Origin: Phycisphaerales bacterium
GTDB lineage: Bacteria > Planctomycetota > Phycisphaerae > Sedimentisphaerales > Anaerobacaceae
Direction: 5' to 3'
DNA: 12,817 bases
Assembly (NCBI GenBank): GCA_011057845.1
Contig: DSDB01000303.1
Location: 1 to 12,817, forward strand
Shown one piece after another: positions 7,057 through 12,817 of this stretch (position 1 is the stretch's first letter; every line of letters starts with the position of its first letter). The notes beneath the pieces were generated by a model. That model saw only the letters and a list, made by a program, of their open reading frames with translations, was not told where the DNA came from and did not search any database. The translations under genes were made by a program, and so were the position numbers.

Positions 7057-8031
7057 ATGACACAGTGGATGCTTGCTACGTGGCGGACGATTGGCATCAC
7101 CCTGATAATCGCCGCACTAGCGGCCGGCTCCGAGGAATCCTGGAGCCCCAAACCCATCCCGCCATTGCAGGTCCTACCGATGCCCTACGATCAGGCGGCC
7201 TTTGTGCGGGACGGTGTCGAGATTGCCCGCTATCATTTCGGCGCAGGCCTGGGTCGCCCGTTCCTTTACCCAATCATGGGCCCGGCGGGCCGTTCTCTGA
7301 CACGGATGGGCCACCCCTGGGACCCCGAATCCCACAGCCACCACAATTCCGTGTGGATTTCTCATCACGACGTTGAGGGTGTGAGCTTCTGGAACGACCG
7401 CGACGCCGGGCGGATTGTCCACAAGCGAATAGTCCGATACGAAGACGGCGGCCGGGCGTCCAAGATCGTCGCCGAGAACGACTGGGAGGCCCCGGATGGC
7501 AGGACGTTGTTGCGTGAAACCCGACATGTCGCGGTCGTCCTGCAGGAGGAAAGACAGTGGTTGCTGCTGATCGACCTGGAACTGCGGGCGGCCGACAAGG
7601 CCGTTACACTGGGCAAGACGCCCTTCGGCATGATCGGCGTCCGCATGGCCAAGACCATCGGCGTCCATGACGGCAACGGGCGGATTCGCAACAGCACCGG
7701 TGGCATCAATGAGGCCGAAGTGCTCTGGAAGCCCGCCAGGTGGGTCGACTACTCCGGGGCCATAGCCGATCAGACTGTCGAAGGCGTTACGCTCCTGGAC
7801 CACCCCGACAACCCGAACCATCCCAGCGTCTTCCACGTGCGAAACGACGGCTGGATGGGGGCCTGCCTGACCTTCGACGGTCCGCTCGCCATCGAGCCGG
7901 ATAAGCCGCTGCGTCTTCGCTACGGCCTGTGGGTCCATGCGGGAATGCCCACCGCCGACCGGATAGACCGGATTTGGGAGCAGTTTGCGACGCTGGATAC
8001 CGAGGTGCTCGAACGCAGGTCGAACCGCTGA
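7057..8031 (+). CDS. DUF6807 (PmoA-like) secreted protein
   Basis: The 324-aa protein has the marks of the DUF6807 family, labelled 'PmoA family' in databases although it is not the methane monooxygenase subunit. These are RPFLYPIMGPAG (67-78), the His-rich DPESHSHHNSVWISHHD (89-105), GVRMAKTIG (194-202), WVDYSG (229-234), LDHPDNPNHPS (247-257) and LRYGLWVHAG (287-296). The family is common in Planctomycetota and Verrucomicrobiota and often occurs near carbohydrate catabolism genes; its biochemical role is not known to me. The clustered His and Asp residues suggest a metal or sugar site (inference). A signal peptide is likely: R10, then a hydrophobic stretch 11-24, with cleavage probably near A22-G24. 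The ATG at 7057 is set by AAGGAGG (7043-7049) 7 bases upstream. The gene is probably co-transcribed with ftsY. Its stop lies 9 bases from the stop of the convergent methyltransferase gene. Confidence 0.88.
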   Translation: MTQWMLATWRTIGITLIIAALAAGSEESWSPKPIPPLQVLPMPYDQAAFVRDGVEIARYHFGAGLGRPFLYPIMGPAGRSLTRMGHPWDPESHSHHNSVWISHHDVEGVSFWNDRDAGRIVHKRIVRYEDGGRASKIVAENDWEAPDGRTLLRETRHVAVVLQEERQWLLLIDLELRAADKAVTLGKTPFGMIGVRMAKTIGVHDGNGRIRNSTGGINEAEVLWKPARWVDYSGAIADQTVEGVTLLDHPDNPNHPSVFHVRNDGWMGACLTFDGPLAIEPDKPLRLRYGLWVHAGMPTADRIDRIWEQFATLDTEVLERRSNR

Positions 8032-8044
8032 TGGGCCCGATCAG
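8028..8044. terminator. Candidate hairpin spanning the two convergent stop codons
   Basis: CTGAT (8028-8032) pairs with ATCAG (8040-8044) around a GGGCCCG centre. The 17-bp element contains the TGA of the DUF6807 gene and, on the other strand, the TGA of the methyltransferase gene. The stem is only 5 bp (one more G-T pair possible) and has no T-tract, so termination here is tentative. Confidence 0.25.
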
Positions 8045-8964
8045 TTGGAGGCCGAGACCGACTCGGGCTTGCTCGTGGATTGGCCGACCGACCGCACCGG
8101 GCCGCGGACCTCGCCCAGACGCGCGGGGGTCATCTGATACACCAGCAGCAGGTAGGCGCGTGTCCGGCGGAAGCTGTCGCCGGTTCGCTCTCTGCTGAAA
8201 TACTTGGTGTTGAGCTTCTCAATCTTCTTGCGGTATTTCCAGGCCACCACCTTGTACAGCCAGGGATGCCGGTCCACAATCAGACGGGAACCCGCCTCAG
8301 CCACGGGTTTGACGACCTGCCGCATGATGTCGTCCATCAGGTCCATGTTCGGGGCTGTCTCGGCCGTGATGTCCATACTGCACATCAGGTCGAACGGCTG
8401 GTTGGCCATCACGTCGTGGAACTTCGCCAGCTTGTGCCCGCCGCTGCCGGCGCCCTTGCCGTTGACCTCCTTGCGGAAGTAATCGCAAATCAGGATATGC
8501 CCTTTTGGGTTAAGCAACTCCTCACATTTGGCCATCGCCTGGTTCATGTCCAGGTACTGGAAGCTCTCACAGAAGAGGATCAGGTCGTAGCGGCTTGTCG
8601 TTTGCAGGTCCTCGTAGCGGCACTGATAGATGTGGCAGGCGCCGCCCAGCAGCTCAGCGGCCTTTTGCGCCAGATGCGGACACGGCGAGACGCAATCGAC
8701 CTCGAACCCGCGACCCACCAGCTCTTTGGCCACGTGGCCGCCGCCGCAGCCGACGTCGAGAATCGTCTTGACGCCGTTTGGAATCCGGTCGATGACGAAA
8801 CGCGTATACAGCTCCTGCGCCTTTTTGACGTTGGCGACCGTGACCGGCAGATCCCCGGGCCAGTAGCCGTAATGCAGGTGATCCAGGTCCAGGAAGTATT
8901 TGCCGCAGGTAGAGCCGACCTCCAAGCCAATCTGGCGGGATAGTTCCTTGTTCGATGTGCTCAA
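8041..8964 (-). CDS. SAM-dependent class I methyltransferase, substrate unknown
   Basis: This 307-aa protein has a Rossmann-type methyltransferase core. Motif I is ILDVGCGGG (68-76), the acidic residue ending strand 2 is D90 in FEVDCVSP, the motif II-like region is RYDLILFCESFQYL (125-138), and motif III follows LNPKGHILICDYF (151-163). The N-terminal DHLHYGYW stretch (28-35) resembles small-molecule C- or O-methyltransferases that act on lipid or isoprenoid-type acceptors, but the acceptor cannot be read from sequence. A helical insert (about 180-250) probably forms the substrate cap. The last 25 residues are Ser/Gly-rich and probably disordered. The start is TTG at 8964: an AGGA (8976-8973) lies 8 bases upstream and no ATG in frame lies near. 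A CAAGCGCTTG palindrome sits 23 bases upstream. The phosphofructokinase gene ends 106 bp upstream on the same strand, so co-transcription is possible but not certain. Confidence 0.88.
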   Translation of the reverse strand: MSTSNKELSRQIGLEVGSTCGKYFLDLDHLHYGYWPGDLPVTVANVKKAQELYTRFVIDRIPNGVKTILDVGCGGGHVAKELVGRGFEVDCVSPCPHLAQKAAELLGGACHIYQCRYEDLQTTSRYDLILFCESFQYLDMNQAMAKCEELLNPKGHILICDYFRKEVNGKGAGSGGHKLAKFHDVMANQPFDLMCSMDITAETAPNMDLMDDIMRQVVKPVAEAGSRLIVDRHPWLYKVVAWKYRKKIEKLNTKYFSRERTGDSFRRTRAYLLLVYQMTPARLGEVRGPVRSVGQSTSKPESVSASN

Positions 8965-8972
8965 ATGACCAT

Positions 8973-8976
8973 TCCT
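8973..8976 (-). promoter_or_regulatory. Ribosome binding site supporting a TTG start
   Basis: On the minus strand AGGA lies 8 bases before the TTG at 8964. An ATG between them (8967-8965) is out of frame and opens only a three-codon reading frame whose TGA overlaps the TTG. Confidence 0.6.
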
Positions 8977-8986
8977 AACTCTGTTG

Positions 8987-8996
8987 CAAGCGCTTG
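8987..8996. promoter_or_regulatory. LacI-type operator-like palindrome ahead of the methyltransferase gene
   Basis: CAAGCGCTTG is a perfect 10-bp palindrome with the central CG and AAGCGCTT core seen in operators of LacI/GalR-family repressors. Flanking bases extend it to TGCAAGCGCTTGGC, imperfect on the right arm. It lies 23 bases upstream of the TTG start, so a bound repressor would block transcription. No LacI-type gene is in the window. Confidence 0.4.
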
Positions 8997-9070
8997 GCGC
9001 CGAGGCGACCGCATTGCATGTTGACAGCTACCTGTTCAGATTTGTCGACCCAGGCGGCCCGTGCCGGCCA

Positions 9071-10282
9071 TCATACCCGCGGGCGATTGCCCAGGTACTC
9101 CGTCTTCGGCAGCGGCCCGGCCAGCGGCCCGGCGTATTCTACGAACGCCTCGGTTACGTTGTTTCCTTCGGCGTTGATGAACTCGTCGGGCATGGACTTG
9201 GTTTTTTCGGCGACGTTCTGCAGTTCGGTGCGGAACAACTCCACGCCGTACCCGGCCCCATTGCCCAGCCGCTTCATCGCAACCGACCCATTGTCTATCT
9301 TCATCGCCAGGCGAACGGCTTCGCGTCCGCACCGGCGGGCCTCATCCGCATCCACCGCCGACTGCAAGCCGGGGAAACTACGCTGCAGATACCCAAAAGT
9401 ATCGGCACGGACGCGCTTTATCTTGAGTTTTGACTTGATTTCAGCGGCCAGGAAGTCCGCCAGCGCGCCGGTCCCGGAGAGCTGGATGTTGCCGTGGGCG
9501 TCCACTTCACCGCTCTCGACGATTTTCTTGGCCCAGGTCGTCCCGTCGCCGTCGGCGATGCCCTCGCTGACGGCAATGACGCACCGCCCGAGCTTCTTGT
9601 ACACGGCGTCCACTTCCGCCAGGAACTTGTCCATGGGAATAGGCCGTTCAGGAACGTAGATCAGGTGCGGCCCGTCGTCGTCGCGCTGCCTGCCCAGGGC
9701 CGCCGCGGCCGTCAGGAAGCCCGCATGCCGGCCCATGATGACATCAATCTTGACGCCGGGCAAGGTCCGATTGTCCAGGTCGTCGCCCATCAACGCCGAG
9801 GCCACGAATTTGGCGGCCGTGCCGTAGCCCGGGCAGTGGTCCGTTACGAGCAGGTCGTTGTCCACCGTCTTGGGGATATGGAACGCCCGCACGTCGTAGT
9901 TGGCCTTGTCGGCCATCGTGTTGACAATGTGGGCTGTGTTGGCCGAGTCGTTGCCGCCGATATAGAAGAAATACCGGATGTTGCGCTTCTTAAAGACCTC
10001 GATGATCCGGGCACAATACGCCTCGTCCGGCTTGTCGCGGCTGGTACCGATAGCCGAGGATGGAGAGGAGGCCACCAGCTCCAGGGTCTGACTCGATAGA
10101 CCGCCCAGATCGACGAATTCCTCCTTTACAATGCCCGCCACGGCATGGACGGCCCCGTAGAGCTTCTGAATCTCGGGGTGTTTGGCGGCTTCTTCAATAA
10201 CGCCGACCAGCGAAGCATTGATAACCGCGGTTGGCCCGCCGGACTGACCTACGACTGCATTTGCCTTGTACGCATCTGCCAT
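9071..10282 (-). CDS. 6-phosphofructokinase, pyrophosphate-dependent type
   Basis: The protein (403 aa from ATG 10282) has the phosphofructokinase fold: VVGQSGGPTAVIN (residues 10-22), YIGGNDS (107-113), IPKTVDND (136-143), MGRHAG (183-188), PER (211-213) and TFGYLQRS (295-302). It makes fructose 1,6-bisphosphate from fructose 6-phosphate in the cytosol. Two positions that set the phosphoryl donor point to PPi: D112, where E. coli ATP-PfkA has Gly104, and K138, where it has Gly124. PPi-linked enzymes work reversibly and serve both glycolysis and gluconeogenesis. N111 replaces the Asp103 of E. coli. The length suits the medium/long PPi clades. A GTG at 10312 would add ten residues, but it lacks a Shine-Dalgarno sequence and lies only about 17 bases from the predicted +1. 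The ATG at 10282 has GGAG 11 bases upstream. The gene has its own strong promoter. Confidence 0.92.
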   Translation of the reverse strand: MADAYKANAVVGQSGGPTAVINASLVGVIEEAAKHPEIQKLYGAVHAVAGIVKEEFVDLGGLSSQTLELVASSPSSAIGTSRDKPDEAYCARIIEVFKKRNIRYFFYIGGNDSANTAHIVNTMADKANYDVRAFHIPKTVDNDLLVTDHCPGYGTAAKFVASALMGDDLDNRTLPGVKIDVIMGRHAGFLTAAAALGRQRDDDGPHLIYVPERPIPMDKFLAEVDAVYKKLGRCVIAVSEGIADGDGTTWAKKIVESGEVDAHGNIQLSGTGALADFLAAEIKSKLKIKRVRADTFGYLQRSFPGLQSAVDADEARRCGREAVRLAMKIDNGSVAMKRLGNGAGYGVELFRTELQNVAEKTKSMPDEFINAEGNNVTEAFVEYAGPLAGPLPKTEYLGNRPRV

Positions 10283-10335
10283 TGTTGCGGATTCTCCATC
10301 AAAAGTTGCCACCAGGGTGAGAATACGAAGGTTAT

Positions 10336-10363
10336 ATTATAGCCTCTGCCTGGGTGCAAGCAA
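10336..10363 (-). promoter_or_regulatory. Promoter of the phosphofructokinase gene
   Basis: On the minus strand TTGCTT (10363-10358, 3 of 6) lies 16 bp from a consensus TATAAT (10341-10336), the only perfect -10 box I found. Transcription would start near 10329, giving a leader of about 47 bases to the ATG at 10282. It lies in the 137-bp gap after the addA-like gene, which otherwise holds only a weak GGCC/GGCC hairpin. Confidence 0.65.
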
Positions 10364-10419
10364 GGCCAAAAATCCGGCCCCTCCCTATCGCCCCTATCAT
10401 GTGCCCGGCCGGACCCGCC

Positions 10420-12817
10420 TCAGCCCAGCGCTACCGACCGTTGACAATGCAGGAAATGGAGCCATCTGGCCACGACGGGCCGTCTCAGTATCCCCTCGGC
10501 CGCCTGGGCGTACAGGAGCAACTGCGTGCGATAGGCGGCGGCGCGGGCCTCGATGCCGCCGGGGCCGACCGTATCGGTCTTGAAATCGACCACCACCAGC
10601 CCTTCGGGTGTCTCAATGAGCATATCAATAATGCCCTGAACGATGATCCCGTCGCCGGTATGGCCGGCCCCAGCCGGTGTGGCCCTGGTCAGCTCGGCCC
10701 ACAGCGACGGATTAAGGACGCAGGTGAAGGACCACTCCCGATGCACCCTGTTCGCCGGCTCAAGGGCCGACCGGCCGGTTGGACTCGTGAAGAAGGCGTG
10801 GATCGCCCCGATGTCGATCCGCTCGGCCACCGGGCGGGCGATAGCGGCCTCGCCGACTAACTTGTCAAGCGTTACGCCGATGGATTGGGGCGTTACCGGC
10901 GCTGACAGATCCAGCTTTGCTATGAGCAGGTGTGTTGCCGTGCCGAACAACCGGCTGGATGGGTGATGGTCCGCCGCCTCTATCAGGCATGTTGGGTGCC
11001 GCGACAGGGCCCCGGAGTAATCGAAACTCGCGAATTCGTCCGCCGCGTGTGTCAATTCGCTGACGGACTGCTTGGCGGGCAGCCGCGGCGCATCGGCGAA
11101 GCGGTAAGGCCGATAGAGCGATTTCTTCACGGCCTCCACTATCGCCATATCGCCTCGGATGTCCGTCCTGCCGCACCGGGCCGACGGAAAGACCCGGCCG
11201 AGGCCCTCGATGCGACTCGTCAGGGCCGCCAGGGCATCGGCATCATAGCGTCTGACGCTCACCAGCCGGTCCTCCCGAGCCTCGGCCTCCAGGCCGGTCG
11301 CAAACGCCTCGTGCATGACCCGCTGATCGCTGAGCCCGTAGACCAGCCATTCCAGGGCGTTCTTGCACGAGCGAAGCTGCCAGTCGGGGATACGCCCCCC
11401 TGCCGGCAGACCGTTGCACAGCGCCGCCGTGATGCCGGCGTTCTTCTGCGATGCCGTCAGCACCAGTCGCTCTCTGGCGCGTGTCGTGGCTACATAAAGG
11501 ATACGCATCTCCTCGGCCAGGCCGCGGCGTCCGCGGCGTTCGGCGATCATCTGGTGCTCCGGCGAGGGGACCTTCAGGTTCGTCTGTTCGTCAATCACCC
11601 GCAGCCCCAAGCCCAGTCTTGCATCAGCCAGGCAATCGCCGCGGATGTCGCGGAGGTTAAACTCGGTCTCCAGTTCCGCCAGGAACACGACGGGGAACTC
11701 CAGCCCCTTGCTCTTATGAACGCTGAGAATACGAACGGCGTTGCCGGTGACCGCCTCCGGCTCGGCGGGGGCCCAATCGCCGCCCGACTCGCGGAGTTTC
11801 TCTATGAATTCCACAAATCGGCCCAGCGACGGCAGCGAGCCGGCCGCGACGAAGCCCTCGAACTGAATCGCCCGGTCGTGCAGCTTGAGCAGATTGGCCC
11901 GGCGGCCCTGACCGTTCGGCAGCGCCGTTACAAACGCAGGATACCGAGTCTGACGGTAGATGGACGCGATTAAATCCGCGATACTGCCCCGCCGCGCCTG
12001 CGTCCGCCACCGGTCCAGTTGCGCCAGATGCGCCGCCAGCTTCTCTGTCAATCCTGATTCCGGCCCCTTCTCCGCATAGAGCCGCACCGCATCGTAGAAC
12101 TCCAACCGCCCTGCCGCCCCGACTCCGATCCCCGCCGCCTCCAGGCCAAACAGCCGCACACGCGCCAATTCGTCGTCTGCCACGCCGAACAACGGACTGC
12201 GCAACACGGCCGCCAGTTCGATATCCCGCCGGGGGTTATCCAGCACCTTCAGCAGGCTGATCATGTCCGTGATCTCGGTCGCCTCGAAGTACCCCGCCGC
12301 GGCGTCCGCCGCCACGGGCACCCCCGCCAACCGAAGCACCTCAACATACTCGTTGGCCTTGTTCGCAAGCGACCGCATAAGCACCACGATGTCGCGGTAC
12401 TCGACATCCCGCAACCGCCCTTGCGCCCGGTCGAACACCTGAAACTCGGCCGAGCCGGATTCGGCACCGACCATCCGCCGGATACGTTCGGCGATCATCA
12501 GGGCCTGGCGTCGGCGGCCAGAGGCGGTATCCGTTGGGCCCGAATCGGCCGCCTCGTCGTCATCATGGCCGGCGGAGTCCTCCGCCGCGGCCGTCTCATC
12601 GAGCACGTGCAACTCCACGATGGGCTCGGATGGCTCCTGCGGTTCGCCTTTGTCTTCCGGGGGACTGAGAAACGCGCTGTGGCCATAGTCGATGCTCGAC
12701 ACGCCTTCGGTCATGGTCCGGTTGAACACGTGGTTCACGAAATCCAGAATCTCCCGTCGCGACCGGAAATTGGTGTTCAGATCCACCCGCAGGGCCGTCC
12801 CTTCGGCGTCGTGGACC
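10420..12817 (-). CDS. addA: AddA-like helicase-nuclease, C-terminal part (5' end beyond the window)
   Basis: The frame is open to the right edge, so only the C-terminal ~800 residues are seen; numbering here starts at the GTG at 12786. UvrD-type helicase motifs are present: motif IV LNTNFRS (3-9), motif V VRILSVHKSKGLEFPVVFL (351-369) and motif VI EEMRILYVATTRARERL (425-441). A RecB-type PD-(D/E)xK nuclease follows: GTATH with H619, VQGIIDML with D721, VVVDFKTD with D734 and K736, and the QLLLYAQA tail (755-762). This helicase-then-nuclease order, plus KQSVSELTH (572-580), fits AddA, which with AddB resects double-strand breaks for RecA loading. Walker A and the other early motifs lie off the window. 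An acidic, Ser/Thr-rich, probably disordered insert occupies about residues 65-93. AddB is not visible; it would be expected upstream, outside the window. No clear terminator follows the TGA. Confidence 0.88.
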   Translation of the reverse strand, partial: VHDAEGTALRVDLNTNFRSRREILDFVNHVFNRTMTEGVSSIDYGHSAFLSPPEDKGEPQEPSEPIVELHVLDETAAAEDSAGHDDDEAADSGPTDTASGRRRQALMIAERIRRMVGAESGSAEFQVFDRAQGRLRDVEYRDIVVLMRSLANKANEYVEVLRLAGVPVAADAAAGYFEATEITDMISLLKVLDNPRRDIELAAVLRSPLFGVADDELARVRLFGLEAAGIGVGAAGRLEFYDAVRLYAEKGPESGLTEKLAAHLAQLDRWRTQARRGSIADLIASIYRQTRYPAFVTALPNGQGRRANLLKLHDRAIQFEGFVAAGSLPSLGRFVEFIEKLRESGGDWAPAEPEAVTGNAVRILSVHKSKGLEFPVVFLAELETEFNLRDIRGDCLADARLGLGLRVIDEQTNLKVPSPEHQMIAERRGRRGLAEEMRILYVATTRARERLVLTASQKNAGITAALCNGLPAGGRIPDWQLRSCKNALEWLVYGLSDQRVMHEAFATGLEAEAREDRLVSVRRYDADALAALTSRIEGLGRVFPSARCGRTDIRGDMAIVEAVKKSLYRPYRFADAPRLPAKQSVSELTHAADEFASFDYSGALSRHPTCLIEAADHHPSSRLFGTATHLLIAKLDLSAPVTPQSIGVTLDKLVGEAAIARPVAERIDIGAIHAFFTSPTGRSALEPANRVHREWSFTCVLNPSLWAELTRATPAGAGHTGDGIIVQGIIDMLIETPEGLVVVDFKTDTVGPGGIEARAAAYRTQLLLYAQAAEGILRRPVVARWLHFLHCQRSVALG

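Noticed and set aside
8958..8967. Upstream ATG with a three-codon frame overlapping the methyltransferase TTG
   Set aside because: The AGGA directly abuts this ATG, too close to serve it. A regulatory mini-frame is possible but unsupported.
9021..9049. Perfect TTGACA on the plus strand at 9021-9026 as a promoter
   Set aside because: No -10-like hexamer lies 15-19 bp downstream, and it would transcribe only antisense to the phosphofructokinase gene.
10365..10385. Intrinsic terminator after the AddA-like gene
   Set aside because: The GGCC/GGCC pairing is only four strong pairs, and the T-run lies in the loop, not after the stem.
10930..11973. Plus-strand open frame of 347 codons inside the AddA-like gene
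   Set aside because: It is antisense to canonical helicase motifs V and VI and has no recognisable features, so it is a high-GC shadow.
1..12817. CRISPR, tRNA, insertion sequence, prophage or defence island
   Set aside because: No tandem spaced repeats, cloverleaf-like segments, transposase or phage proteins, or terminal inverted repeats were found on reading both strands.

Overview
The window looks like a stretch of a GC-rich, Gram-negative-type bacterial chromosome. The best guess is a Planctomycetota/Verrucomicrobiota-type organism, possibly class Phycisphaerae. The guess rests on a DUF6807 (PmoA-like) secreted protein, a lipopolysaccharide-type family 9 glycosyltransferase, a PPi-type phosphofructokinase and an MBOAT/SGNH surface-acylation pair. 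It is an inference from gene content, not a phylogenetic result. All ten protein genes are tightly packed. I see no tRNA, rRNA, CRISPR array, insertion sequence or prophage gene.

Layout from left to right. (1) Positions 2-1537 (+) hold the 3' part of a gene whose start lies outside the window. Its protein carries motifs that read like the glutamate-cysteine ligase/amidoligase fold, and this is the least ordinary gene here. (2) A Nudix hydrolase (1560-2048, -) converges on it. (3) A family 9 glycosyltransferase (2227-3315, +) is divergent from the Nudix gene and appears to be read from a leaderless mRNA. (4) A two-gene unit on the minus strand (5888 down to 3444) encodes an AlgI-like MBOAT O-acyltransferase and a membrane-anchored SGNH/GDSL-like partner, three bases apart. 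(5) From a shared divergent promoter region (5889-6097), ftsY (6098-7021) and a secreted DUF6807 protein (7057-8031) run on the plus strand. (6) On the minus strand come, in transcription order, an AddA-like helicase-nuclease cut by the right edge (10420-12817), a PPi-type 6-phosphofructokinase (9071-10282) and a SAM-dependent methyltransferase (8041-8964). The methyltransferase meets the DUF6807 gene tail to tail with nine bases between the stop codons.

The MBOAT and SGNH genes very probably act together to put acyl (probably acetyl) groups on an exported glycan. The nearby glycosyltransferase fits a cell-envelope theme but is separately transcribed and convergent. FtsY (membrane targeting), AddA (double-strand break repair) and phosphofructokinase (glycolysis) are housekeeping genes with no evident link to each other. 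Most of the window is therefore ordinary. The points worth a second look are the amidoligase-like gene, the paired sites in the divergent promoter region, the leaderless glycosyltransferase start, a LacI-type palindrome ahead of the methyltransferase, and the linkage of DUF6807 to ftsY.
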